From positions 17,956,472-18,020,471 of the forward strand of contig JAAOOA010000060.1 in NCBI GenBank assembly GCA_012861695.1: a stretch of DNA of 64,000 nucleotides, given 5' to 3'. This DNA comes from Trematomus loennbergii. Taxonomy: Eukaryota > Chordata > Actinopteri > Perciformes > Nototheniidae. The first letter of the stretch is position 1. Every line of letters begins with the position of its first letter. The translations under genes were made by a program, and so were the position numbers. The notes under the pieces were generated by a model that saw nothing but the letters and a program-made list of their open reading frames with translations, had not been told where the DNA came from and ran no database searches. Shown here piece after piece: positions 27,949-38,864 of the stretch.

Positions 27949-28277
27949 TGTTGCGACCTGGCTCAGAAGGCCACAACAAAGTGGAGACACAACATGTCGA
28001 CAGGTAGAAAAAAGATGTTTATTAAAGAAAGTAATTCAAATCAGCAAAGTGCAACAAAGTGGAGCAACTGAGAAAACCCGTACTTCATACTCACCAAAAC
28101 CAGGTGTCTGCAGGGGAAAGCAGAGCGAGAACAGAGAGGAGCAGGAGGCTTTAAATAGCTGCAGGACACCAGACCCAGGTGCCCTGAGTTACTGCAATCA
28201 ATGCAATCACTGCAGCCAATGCAGCACAGACAGAACAGCCACACCCTCTCTACTGATGAACCCACAGGGGCATCACA
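27949..28277 (-). mobile_element. Solo LTR of an LTR retrotransposon
   Basis: The 329-bp sequence reads TGTGATGCCCC...GTCGCAACA on the minus strand (TG...CA) and is flanked by the 5-bp duplication TGTAA (27944-27948 and 28278-28282). On the minus strand there is a TATA-like CTATTTAAAG near 28157 and a poly(A) signal AATAAA at 28018-28023, in the right order for U3-R-U5. No internal region is present, so two LTRs probably recombined. Confidence 0.85.
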
Positions 28278-28509
28278 TGTAAATATTACTTTTTTTTTTA
28301 GTAACGACCCCATCTCTGGCCACAATATTAAACAAAGACGATATTTTTCAGATTTCTCTGACATAAAAATCTAAGTCATTCTTGAATATAATTAAATGTT
28401 TGAAGGGAATGACCTGTAAACCATTTAAAATCAGTTGTACATAAACATAACACTTTTAACATTATTATAAATAAATATGAAAAGAAAACATTTATAGGAC
28501 AAAGCGTGA

Positions 28510-29000
28510 GGGTTTTTTCTCTGTCCAGCCTCATTTGCCAGCAGTGGTTTAGAAGCTCCAGTGTCAAAGACTGTAACATAGATTATACATTTGTACCAAA
28601 GGGATTTGTTAAGGGAGGACAGCAAACGTTGGCAACATTGTCACTCCCGGGGGTGAATATGTTCTCTGTCCAACATGAGCTTTACTTACTTTTCCCCAGG
28701 CACACGTAGCATATTAGCCATCTAAATTAGGTTTATATAAACATAATAAGTAAAGGGAGACATGGTGAGTGATGTTTTTCTGTAGTTCAGTCTCATTTTG
28801 CCGGGTTGTTTAGAGACTGGAGTGGCAAAGAATTGAACATGCAGCTACTTGGCTCTAAGTATTGTTTTTTTGACCAAACCAGTTCTACCAAAGGGATTTG
28901 TTAAGGGAGGACAGAAAACTCTGGCAACATTGTCACTCCTGGAGTGAATATGTTTTCTGTCCAACATGTGCTTTACTCGCTCTTCCTCAGGCACCTGGAT
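28510..29000. repeat. Diverged tandem duplication of a ~200-bp segment
   Basis: 28510-28705 and 28780-29000 share CTCATTTGCC/CTCATTTTGCC, ACCAAAGGGATTTGTTAAGG, GGCAACATTGTCACTCC, GTGAATATGTT and CTGTCCAACATG in the same order. The second copy has an extra ~40 bp near 28845. No element ends are visible around either copy. Confidence 0.75.
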
Positions 29001-30005
29001 CATTTTGCTGCTGTACTCTTGCTTCCCTTTATTTCAACTTGTTTGGTCAAGCAATGGAGAACATGTGGTTGTTACTTTTTCTGGGCACATGGGCATGTAT
29101 AACGAGGATTAAAGTCCCTTACTCTCTTAATGACTTATCTTCCATAAGGCTACATTTAAAACATTTAGGCATCCAGGGATTCATATACAATTCAACACAT
29201 AATTGTTGACACATCATATACACATTTACAACCTACTGACAATTGAATCCAATAGTGCAATGATTAATAACTACATATTATTCTAAAGATCTTGCAATGA
29301 ACAGTAAAGCTTCAGTATTATTCTTGAGTGAGGTATTATTGTGAATTCCACAATTTGACACTTTTGGAAATGAATGTCCATCACTGTCAACTGAAGTTGT
29401 TGTTCATCCAACACCTTGTCTACACCAGCCAAACAAAAGCAACCCATCAGCACACCGTCAGCAGCAGCTGCACTCCTCCGTCAGTGTCTACGCTGGGTCA
29501 ATTCAATCACAGGACTGTTGTGCATGCAGAAACCAGCCACGCCTGAATACACAATCACTGTAGCTACATGTGCCAGTGAAAATAAAAGAGACTTCAAGCC
29601 ACAAGAAAAAATATTGGCAAGTAAAGATATGATCAGTTTTGTGTTTCTGACATTCATGATTAGAGGCTGTTCCTCAGGGAGACTCGGAGCAAACAGGTTG
29701 GTGCTACTGGTAGTTGGATACAGGGGAATTGTATTATAATGAGCTACAACAACGTGGTTTTAGCAGGATTTGCAAAATGAGCAGTGTAGCAAAAAAAGTG
29801 AGAAGTGCAGTAACATCATAACATAGTGCCTTACTTGTAAAATCACATTGCAATATGTTTTAAAAAGAGTGAAGTGAAAGGGTATTGGACTTTCGATAAA
29901 AGTCATTTTTTTTGTTTTGTTGCTTTTAGGAAATTCAATTTTCTACCCAACTATGACTTGTTACGCAGCATTTGCATCAGGGTGTTCTTCCACTTCAGGT
30001 GAGAA
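29001..30005. other. No gene recognised
   Basis: Short open frames only, with no domains seen. A pyrimidine tract ending TTTTAG at about 29930 could mimic a splice acceptor but has no supported exon. Confidence 0.4.
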
Positions 30006-30009
30006 CCTA

Positions 30010-31935
30010 TGGTTCTCAACTAGTCAGGCCTCGGGACCCACTTTTTCCTTTGTCAATAAATCGCGACCCGAAATTTTGAACCAGTCAAATCTATTCAACA
30101 AAAAATCGTGCTGTAATATATACGCTTTTCAGCATATATTATTAATTAAAGTGAAGTACAGTGCATATATCCCTTATATCCCTTCACAGAACTAAAGTAT
30201 GATGGTATCAAAGATGAACTGTATAACACAAAAAGGCACACATGCTGAAAACCCAACCCCAGAAGGGGGTCTGGGGGGATTGTCCCCCAGGAGATTTTTA
30301 GAAATATTAACATATAAACTACGCATTCTGGTACACTCTGAGAAGAAAATAAATAAATGTATTACAACCCGACATATTAATAATATTTCATGCCATTGTT
30401 TGTTTTTCACTTTGTTCTGACAGCTGAACCTGCTGCTCCACACAGAGAGAAGAGCAAAGAGGAGATCTGTGTGAATTACTTTAAATTGTGGGTAAGGGTA
30501 GATAGCTCCCATTGTTCTGTGACCTGTCAATCATCAAACCGAGGGTCATTTTTCATTATGTGTTCATTTTTATCTGAAGTTGTACCCATGGATGTATAAA
30601 GAATAGTTATACGGCCAAGTTATTCTCCATGGGGACTTCCGGCAACAATCTTGATTCTGATTGGCCAGAAGACTCAAAAAAACATCAGCAAAGATGTTTT
30701 ATTGAGAAGATGATCACTACGTGACAGAAGTTTTCAAAACCGTTTATGGTCTCCGGTACTCCCAAGCTGCGTTTCACTTCGGTTAAATGGATTCCTTGCG
30801 TCCCTCACTTGCGTCGTTTCCCTGCGTTTAGTCCCTCCCACCAGGGAAGCATGGAGAGACGCAAGGAAACCACGAGAAGCAGGGAAATGAGTTTTAAGAG
30901 CAATGGGACGTCCTTTCCTCCGCAGCGTCACGTGAAACGACGTCCGTTTGTGATGACGCGGCACAGCTGATCGTCTGACAGCAGCCAGCTCTGTCCCCGT
31001 TATTTTCACAAACACCCCCGCCTCTGTTAGTACACATTTACTGACACAAACATTTGTATCATCTGTTGTAGACCCAAATAAATAAAATAAAATAAGAACT
31101 AATTCTCAAAAAAGATAAACGCCATTCTTAAAATGTATAAACGAATATTAGTTTGATTAATATTGATTAGAGTGCACAATATAAATAAAAGAATTGAGAG
31201 AAGAAAAAGAGATATGTTATCTATCAAAACCCAGTTAGATTCATTGGATTGCACACTTAGTTTGTTTGTGTGGATATGTAGCAAATTAACATGTTAAATA
31301 GCACTTAATGACTGACTGAATGGAAATGACAATAAATGAAAATGTAAAACGAAAAAAGCGATCACGAAAATGTTTCCAATAAATGAATGAAATGATTTTT
31401 GTCCACTTTGTTGTTCAGATATATCACATATTTGTAACTGAATGATGCATTCATTGAAACAAAACACAGTATGAACTGAGGAGTGAGTCCCGTGAGTTTC
31501 ATGTGTTTTCTTCACTCTGCTGGGGAACTGCTCTCATGTCAAGAAGCAACAGATCAGTGCATGCGCTGCATCGTCCAATCAGTGAGCGATACACAGTAAG
31601 GGGGCGGGGCGAGTGTCTGAGGATTTCATCGAAGGATGGTCTGGTGGTTCCTCGATTATAGCTCCTCCATTATCGCTCCTCGCTCCTCGCTCCTCGGTCC
31701 TCCGGCAAAAATAAGGCCATTGGGACGCTACTCAAGATGGCGCAGACAAATCAACTTCCGGTGAGACCGAGACCGAGGAGCGAGGAAATGAAAAATAAGA
31801 GAAGTGAAACGCAGCCCCAGTCCAACACCTACTGCATGCACAGCGTTAAAAAATCGGGCCTTCAAAATAAAAGTTTGACTTTTTTCGCGGACCCCACTCG
31901 AAGCGGGTCCGCGACCCACCAGTTGAGAATCACTG
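30010..31935. mobile_element. Degraded hAT element with GGTTCTCAACT ends
   Basis: The left end reads TGGTTCTCAACTAG followed by GGGACCCA and TCGCGACCC. The right end reads GGGTCCGCGACCCACCAGTTGAGAATCACTG. This is the familiar hAT layout with GGTTCTCAAC tips and a GGGTCGCGACCC motif. The left tip is mutated and I find no clear 8-bp duplication. It encloses the element at 30766-31815. Confidence 0.65.
30766..31815. mobile_element. Inverted-repeat element with GCTGCGTTTCACTTC ends, nested
   Basis: The ends GCTGCGTTTCACTTC and GAAGTGAAACGCAGC are exact complements over 15 bp. Flanking bases (CCCAA on the left, CCCAG on the right) give at most a weak duplication. The terminal ~250 bp on each side is GC-rich and contains CTTCCGG and GGGGCGGGGC words, unlike the AT-rich centre. 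No coding domain is seen. Confidence 0.5.
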
Positions 31936-32888
31936 CTGTACAACATCTTAGGTTAGCAAAGATGCACAAAGCCCAATCATCTTACTTCATTACCAACTTT
32001 AGACTTTATTCTAAACTACAGAAAAGTTTTAAACACAACCTTGTGAATCACGGTGATCCCCAGTAACATTTTGTCATCATACATGGTAGTTTTTCCTTTC
32101 TGACAAAGGCAGGCTGTGGAGTTGATAAAGACTCGCAGCTCAGTCCGATGGGACACTGGAGGGCAGGGCAGGGTAGAGGTGCCATCCTGTTCGCCTCTGT
32201 CTCTCATTCCTCCCGACTTAGATCAATAACAAGCTCCTTAGCCACAGGTGCCCTCCGGGGAGACAGAGCTGGAGCCCTCACTCCTCAGCACTCAGCTCAT
32301 TGTCTGTTGCTAACTCTGGCAGAGCACTGCGTTCAAGCCTGACCGATGCACATAGCCTCCAGCTCTCTGAGGGGATGGAACATACAGTATGGAGGAAGCC
32401 TTTTGTCCAACTATGGACATGCATGTATGCACACTTCACATCTAAATCCCTCCCTCTGGCTCCCACATAACACATCCATGGAAAAGTGAAAAATGGTTTC
32501 GCTAAACATAGTGAAAATATTGTGGGACATCTCTGTCACTAGAGAAGAAAAAGAACACATTTGCGAGATTGGTTTATAATTGCAGTAATGTAGGCTAAGC
32601 GTCTTAGCAGCTGTAGACTGAAGGCAGGTTTCTTGCACCATTTCTTAAGCTAATGAAATGGAAAAACTGCAACAAATGAAATTTAGATCGACTGTTGACC
32701 AATATTATTAAGGATAAAAAGATAGAGAACTATACCTGAAATTGCGAATTAAATGAAAATGATATCTTGTGAAAATCATATTAGATGTAATATTAATATA
32801 TATAATAAAATGAAAGTATATTTCAATTATTTTAAAAATAGAAAATATTACGGCTACAGACATTAAGAAGGAATTGTATTCATTATAT
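31936..32888. other. No gene recognised
   Basis: Plain sequence between the hAT element and the small LTR element. Short frames in the 32.0-32.4 kb part show no domain. Confidence 0.45.
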
Positions 32889-33133
32889 TGTAGTGCCGAG
32901 AGAAGGGAGTCGGAGGCGGTGCATCGGAGGTACAAATATTGCTTTATTGAGGAGCAGAAATCGACATGCTGTCGTGTCGAGCCGAGAAGAGTAAGAGAGA
33001 GTGAAAGGGGGAACACACAGTAGGTACACAGTAGGTACCGTCAACACATGTGTCCGTGCGGAAACAATACCCCCAACCTGTAGTTCCATGATTGGATTAT
33101 GTAACCCCAGTGTATGAATCAGTGATCACTACA
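32889..33133 (-). repeat. 3' LTR of the small LTR element
   Basis: On the minus strand it starts TGTAGTGATCAC and ends GGCACTACA, giving inverted tips TGTAGTG/CACTACA. A CAATAA poly(A)-type signal lies about 40-50 bp before its end. It contains a 65-bp segment resembling an inverted repeat at 62.33-62.40 kb. Confidence 0.9.
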
Positions 33134-33135
33134 CA

Positions 33136-33148
33136 AGCCCCCCCAGAA
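33136..33148 (-). other. Polypurine tract
   Basis: The minus-strand sequence TTCTGGGGGGGCTTG lies directly before the 3' LTR, where plus-strand priming takes place in LTR elements. Confidence 0.6.
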
Positions 33149-34302
33149 TTCAACCATGGACACAATCCTCGCGTCCGGGAGGAAGCACCACAGGGGCCGA
33201 GGAGGGCGGGCCACGGAACGGGCCGTCGGAAGGGGGCCGCAGGAGAGGGTAGGGGCCCCAACGAAGGCAAGGGCATCCCCACCGGAGGGCGGGTGGCGGG
33301 CCGGAACGGGCCGTCGTCAGGGGGCCGCAGAAAGCAGGGTCGCGTCGTGGGGACAGGCGTGAAACACCCGGAGGTCCCCAGCAGGGAGGAGCGCCGCCCG
33401 GCCGCTGGCGAAGGCACAGCGGCGGCGGGCACGAAGTCCTCGGGAGGAAGGAGCCGTGTCCCCGGGAGGAGGGAGCCGTGTCCCCGGGAGGAGGGAGCCG
33501 TGGACAGGGGAGAGGCCAGACGGGGCGCCGCCGAGGCGAACCGTGAGCCGCGGTTAGAGGAGAGGCCAGGCAGGGTCCCGAAGCGCGGCGCCACCCGCGG
33601 GCCGATGAAGGCACGGGTGACGTCCGAAACCGCTGAGGCGAGGGAAGAGGCGAGACGGGGTCCAGAAGCGCGCCACACACGGGCCGAAGCAGCCGCGTGT
33701 GACGTCCGAAACCGCCGTCGAGGTGGTGACAACAGCGAGAGGGTCCACACGAGGCCGACCAGACATGGTCCAACCTCCTCTCAGGCGCCAGAAAAAGCTC
33801 AAAAATGGTCGTCCCGTCCACGAACAAAAACAGGTGGGCGAAATAGCGAGAGGATCCACGCGAGGCCGACCAGACTTGATCGAACCTCCTCTCCGGCACC
33901 ACAAAAAAAAAAAAAAAAAACACAGTCGGATGTCGATAGCCGCTGGTAGCAGCTAGTCACCGTCAGCCGTTGCTAGCAGTCGTCGTTAGCCGCAGGTAGC
34001 AGCTAGCCGTTAGCAGTTGTGGCTATCCGGTCTCGACGGCCGGTAGTCGCTGGCCGGACACGCAGCCGCATGCCCCGAATAAACCCGGCACGGTCGTGTA
34101 CCAGCTCCATGGAAGGCCTGCAGTCCCCCAGAGCCGAAAAGCCGCGGAAATGGCGAGCGTCGTCCGCGGCCATTCCGGAGGTCGCACCGAGCCACAGTCC
34201 GAGCGCACGTGGCAGCAACGGACAACTCCAAGAATCTCCGGCATTCCGAGAAAAGCTGTGCTTTTTGCCGTGTTCGATACAGTCTCGGATCCTTCGCGAG
34301 AC
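33149..34302 (-). other. GC-rich interior of the small LTR element
   Basis: The interior is strongly GC-rich, unlike its surroundings. Long open frames exist on both strands (up to about 285 codons on plus and 257 on minus), which is expected at this composition. They are rich in Arg, Gly, Pro and Ala and show no retroelement motif. It includes a 22-bp unit (CCGGGAGGAGGGAGCCGTG) repeated about three times at 33438-33502 and a ~107-bp direct repeat (33738-33780 against 33847-33890, sharing AGGCCGACCAGAC). An A-run at 33902-33920 ends the second repeat. Origin unknown: possibly a captured host CpG-rich sequence. Confidence 0.6.
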
Positions 34303-34319
34303 TTATGTCAGGGTCACCA
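34303..34319 (-). other. Primer-binding site, probably tRNA-Trp
   Basis: Directly after the 5' LTR the minus strand reads TTGGTGACCCTGAC. The 3' end of vertebrate tRNA-Trp would pair with TGGTGACCCCGACGTGA, so the match is good for the first 13 bases with one mismatch and falls off after that. Confidence 0.55.
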
Positions 34320-34320
34320 A

Positions 34321-34562
34321 TGTAGTGCCGAGAGAAGGGAGTCGGAGGCGGTGCATCTGAGGTACAAATCTGGCTTTATTGAGGAGCAGAAATCGACATG
34401 CTGTCGGGTCGAGCCGAGAAGAGTAAGAGAGAGTGAAAGGGGGAACACACAGTAGGTACACAGTAGGTACCGTCAACACATGTGTCCGTGCGGAAACAAT
34501 ACCCCCAACCTGTAGTTCCATGATTGGATTATGTAACCCCAGTGTATGAATCAGTGATCACA
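34321..34562 (-). repeat. 5' LTR of the small LTR element
   Basis: It matches the 3' LTR throughout with only a few substitutions. Its outer tip reads GATCACA rather than GATCACTACA, a 3-bp difference at the edge. Confidence 0.9.
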
Positions 34563-35136
34563 ATATATTCTTTAAATTCTATCTATTTATTTATTTTTGC
34601 ATTAGAGATGCTTTTCAATTTTGCAGCCTATTTTCACTGTATAACTTTTGAAAGTATTGTTCATGTATTTTAATATGTTTGAAATGGTACCTCAGACTCA
34701 AGCAAGTGGATTTATCTGTCTTTAACACTTGCCTTACTGTGTTAAAAAACATTAAAATAAACACATTCTTATGCTGATACGAGCATTCCTAAACATGCAA
34801 AAGTGCATTTATTTGCTTTAATTCCTTTTTTTTGTATGTATTATGTCCTTTAATTCACATCTATTTATAGTTTTATCAAGTTGCAAATGAAAATAAACCT
34901 GACCTTCATCTAACATCATGTACCAAACTGAGCTGACCTCTCTCCACAGGCTGGCCATGCACATCACAAGTGCCCGCTGTGCCTTTCTCTAGCCTAGCTT
35001 ATTGTTACTGACATGCCAACGTAAAACTGATGGCCTTTAACAGCATTCATGATTCTTATCTTGAACATTGTTATCTTGATAATTCACATTCTTAAAACTG
35101 ACATTAGGTCATCTTCTTGATAGTAAGGAAACGTAA
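34563..35136. other. No gene recognised
   Basis: AT-rich plain sequence. Confidence 0.5.
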
Positions 35137-35851
35137 GGGTCCCATGTCATGCTTTTCCGGTTATTACCCGTCCCCTTGTGTGTTATGTAGCTTTTTCTGC
35201 ATGTAAACGGTCTGCAAAGTCACAAACCCTCAAAGTACACCCTGTAGAGAGTACAACTCTAACACAGAAAATACCTGTCTATGCTGCCCCAGAACGCCTC
35301 GTTGGAGATTTCTCTTTTTCCATTTTTTTCTTCCTGAGTATAGTGACGTGACCATATGGACCAATCTGTGGAGCTCCTCACACACACACACTCACTCAGC
35401 CTTATCTTTTCTCAGCCGCGGCTCTGTGGATCTCCACTCACAGCTCGCCACACACTCGCTGTGTGTGCTCAGGCTGAGATCCGCGGTGTCTCGCTGTCTC
35501 GCAGACCCCACGCAGCAACCAGGAAACGATACCAGTAATCCACCTCACACTGTCCGCTCCTCGAGTGGAGCAGCATTCTCATCTGTTTGTCATTACTGGT
35601 GTCCTTTTCTGGTTGCTAACAAATGCCATTGTAACACATAAACACACATCAGAGCACAGTGGGCTCATAGGGGGGGGGGGGGGGGGCAGGAGCTCCAACA
35701 AGCCGTTTAGGACAGAGAGTGAATATACATACTATACAGAGATGCTGTATGAGAAAATCAATGTGCTTTTGGAACATTGAACAATGTAAATCTATTCTAG
35801 TAGACCTCAACAATGGAATTATGATCAGTAAAGGGCCATGACATGGGACCT
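35137..35851. mobile_element. TTAA-type short element, AGGTCCCATGTCATG family
   Basis: The left end GGGTCCCATGTCATGC follows GTAA (a mutated TTAA). The right end GCCATGACATGGGACC is followed by TTAA at 35852-35855. It includes a G-run at about 35669-35687. Related sequence occurs at 19.5-21.7 kb (inverted) and at 53.84-54.0 kb (right part only). No coding sequence is supported. Confidence 0.75.
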
Positions 35852-35855
35852 TTAA

Positions 35856-38476
35856 GAATGCTAAAAGACTACTTATAATATTAAAGCCTTGAAGTTTACT
35901 TAGCAGTGTTAGAAATGAATGGAGTTCCCTACAAACTACACATTCATTCAGTAGTGTTTTGGATACCACTATAACAGAGTATGCATAAGTTTAGAAAATG
36001 GTGCTCTCAGTAATAATTTGATGTAGACCACACAGTGTATTATTTATGTAATACATTTAAGAAGGGGTTAAGTAATATATAGTGGCTTTTATTTAGCATT
36101 GCAAAGTGTCTACATTTTGCATTGTGAATAAGTGCTTCATCTCCACAAGACCAAAGCCAAGTCCTCATGTCCTTCCTCCTACTTGCAGCTAACTTAACCT
36201 TTGGGGATAAGCTATTCTCATGTTATTGATACATTTAGCTTAGTACCATTGCCTCACAAACCACCCGCTGTCATATACCGTCATATACCGTCATAAACCG
36301 TCATATGCCCAGGTCAAATGTTAGGAAAGGTAAAAAAGGTATGAAAAATGATAAAACACCCAAGCCTGGAGATGAAGCTGGGGGATTTGACAACCTCTGG
36401 CTCCACCATACAAGGAAGAAATTCATAAGCTAACACAGATGGGATGGAAATTACCTCTGTGCACAAGTCAGGAAGGGTTACATTGCACATGAAAAGCTTT
36501 AAATCAAAACTCTTGAACTGTACAAATACCAAAGGGAAGTATTAAATGAGAAATATCAAGAATGAGCAAGAGGGGTGCATGGAGGGGGTGGGAGGGCGTC
36601 TCTGGGCGATGCTGACTTTAAGAACTTCTTTTAAAACGTTATACTTTTTTTCTTTCATAACCACAGAAATGAGAAAGAGCTAAAGATTCACAAAAAGGTT
36701 CAAATGAACTAGTGAATGTATGCATTTATTAAAATAGGCAGTTCACAGTCATTACCGGTGCTAGAAAGTGTTTTGGAATATAACGATGACATCACTTGCC
36801 CATGTCGTTTGTCATCTTTTTTATTACAAAAAAACATACAAAACACATCTAGATCATTTTGTGTATTGCTCATAAAAAAACAACTCCATATATAGTTTGA
36901 CAATCAGCATTACAATTACAAATGGAAGGTGTCTGCTATGTACAGCAGCACAAAGTAGTCAGATGTCAAACTGGACGGTAGACAAGAGGTGACAGACAAG
37001 ATTGTGGAGGATTAAGTGTCAAAGTAAAATGCAAACACAGCTATTTGGTAGACTGATTTTAGGTGTTTAAACCCAATGATAGTAAGGAACGAGCTAACAA
37101 AAGTGAGTCATTCTGTAGACCGATGGTATGCAGGACGGAATGATTGCAACTGGAGAGTCTTCCCTCCCGTGGATTTACCTTTCCCACTGAGCCGGGATCA
37201 CATTGTATACATAAGATGTCATGCTGATTCAATATCAGGTAAAAACCCATTTGCCACAATACAAAAAATAACCATCTACATCAGTCATGCATATTCAACT
37301 GTTGTTGTCCCATAGCAATAGCATGTTCTCAGATGTTGTGCAGATGTTATCTTGTGTTTTAAATCAGTCAATGAGTATGAAGGAGGTGCTTACATGCCTC
37401 AACATCCACTGCAAAACATCAAAACTATTTGTCAATGTTCAAGTATGGTTTTAAAGCTAACAATTACATTCCAGAAGATAGCTTATTTATCCCAGATTCA
37501 GGTTGATAAAAGCTTATGAAAAGGTGGGACTCACATAAACCGTTGCCTCAGCTGCCTAAGCATCCCATACAATCCCCGTCCATGCTCAGCACTCTGGATG
37601 GGGTAAATAAAAACGATGATGCAAATGTGGTGTTCCTTGTCCTTGACAGTTCCCTATCATTAACCGAGAACATTTAGTACAGTTGTAAAAAAGTAATTAC
37701 AGTCAAAGGATAATGTTTTCCATAAATACAAACACATGCTGGGTCAGGTTTCTGAATTATTTATTTTGTGCCACCTTGACCATTGTTCAACACTGTGATC
37801 ATCGAAAACAAACATCACAAATATACAAGGTCCCCAAAACAAGGCTGCTGGACTCTGTTAGAACTAGCACCAAAAATAACCCTGCAGTCTCCTCAATCAT
37901 AGCCACATTGTTAAACCGTAGAGGTGTTGATTCAGTCAACATGTTTGTATATGGTACATTTTGTTACAACAAATAGCTAGTTTCTGTCTTATTGTAGGTA
38001 AAGAAGGTTTACATTAATAAAATCACTACAGATCCCTTTTAAAGGTTTGTATTGCCGTTTTATCAGCTTTTATAATAACGTGTTTTACCCCCATCTCTTC
38101 AAAGTCATTTGATAGAGGAATTGATGGAGAAATGTAATTTTGGTTTATTGTCAAGCTTTTTCCTTTGATTATCCTTCATGATAATGATAGTGGTTTCGGA
38201 ATACAAATCACTATGATATGACATGTTAGGCCTTCCCATCTCGCTTCCACTATGCTTGACATCACGGCTATTCATAACAGCTATTAAATAGCTGAGGAGT
38301 AAGATGGAAACAACTCATTCAATTCAAATCAACCTGCGATTAAACCCAAAAGTTTAAAAAAACGACTATCACAGAGGGTTGCTCTGAAAGAAAAGAAGAC
38401 AAGGACCAACATCTTTAAGGCCCCGTAAAAGTTGAGGCCAATATTTTCTTTAAAATTTGATATATTTTTTGGTAAA
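35856..38476. other. No gene recognised
   Basis: Plain sequence apart from a small tandem repeat at 36270-36308. No open frame shows a domain. Confidence 0.45.
36270..36308. repeat. 10-bp tandem repeat, about four copies
   Basis: The unit TCATATACCG repeats almost exactly four times, with small changes in the third and fourth copies. Confidence 0.9.
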
Positions 38477-38480
38477 TTAA

Positions 38481-38860
38481 AGGTGGGGTAGGTAAGTTTG
38501 AGAAACCGCTCGAGATACACTTTGTTATATTCCATGGAATGCTCTTAACATCCTGATAGCAATGAATATCTTAAGTGCTTTGACAAAAAATCCATAAAAA
38601 AATGTCATCTGTGGAAGCCGTAATACTGTAAAAAGCATGACCAATCATTTTAGCCGGCCCGGCTAAAATAACTGGATGGCCTACCTGCCTGTCAGCCTTC
38701 CATCTGTGCACAAACTTATCTCGTGCCCTCATTGGTCATGTGCACGTTCGTGTGTGTTGGAGGAGGGGCTCTGTAAGGAAGTGGCAGATTTTTTTCCGGC
38801 TGTGTATTTTCAAATTCTAGCGCACTCGAGCTGGTTTCTCCAAAATGACCTACCCCACCT
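38481..38860. mobile_element. TTAA-flanked short inverted-repeat element, copy 2
   Basis: Same family as 18461-18852 but in opposite orientation. The ends are AGGTGGGGTAGGTAAG and its near complement, with TTAA at 38477-38480 and 38861-38864. Internal sequence (AAAAAGCATGACCAATCATT and a GCCGGCCCGGC palindrome) matches copy 1. Confidence 0.9.
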
Positions 38861-38864
38861 TTAA

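Larger units (their letters stand above)
27108..28318. mobile_element. hAT element with ZBED-type transposase remnant
   Basis: The ends are CAGAGTTGGGTGTAACG and the complement CGACCCCATCTCTG, with many GTAAC/GTTAC words inside each end. The 8-bp duplication GCCACAAT flanks it (27100-27107 and 28319-28326). It carries a BED finger and a post-BED fragment in plus-strand frames, and has been entered by a solo LTR (27949-28277). Confidence 0.9.
32889..34562 (-). mobile_element. Small LTR retrotransposon without gag-pol
   Basis: Two near-identical LTRs (32889-33133 and 34321-34562) enclose a 1.19-kb GC-rich interior. Read on the minus strand, the order is 5' LTR, primer-binding site, interior, purine tract and 3' LTR. 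Short ATAT sequences at both outer edges may be the target duplication. At 1.67 kb total it falls in the size class of terminal-repeat-in-miniature or non-autonomous LTR elements. No gag, protease, RT or integrase motif is found in any frame. Near-identity of the LTRs (a few differences by eye) suggests a fairly recent insertion. Confidence 0.85.

Noticed and set aside
33092..33949. A 285-codon open frame and overlapping 217- and 257-codon frames on the other strand
   Set aside because: They lie in very GC-rich DNA, where stops are rare; the plus and minus frames overlap fully, start in or near the LTR and show no domain. I describe the region as interior of an LTR element instead.
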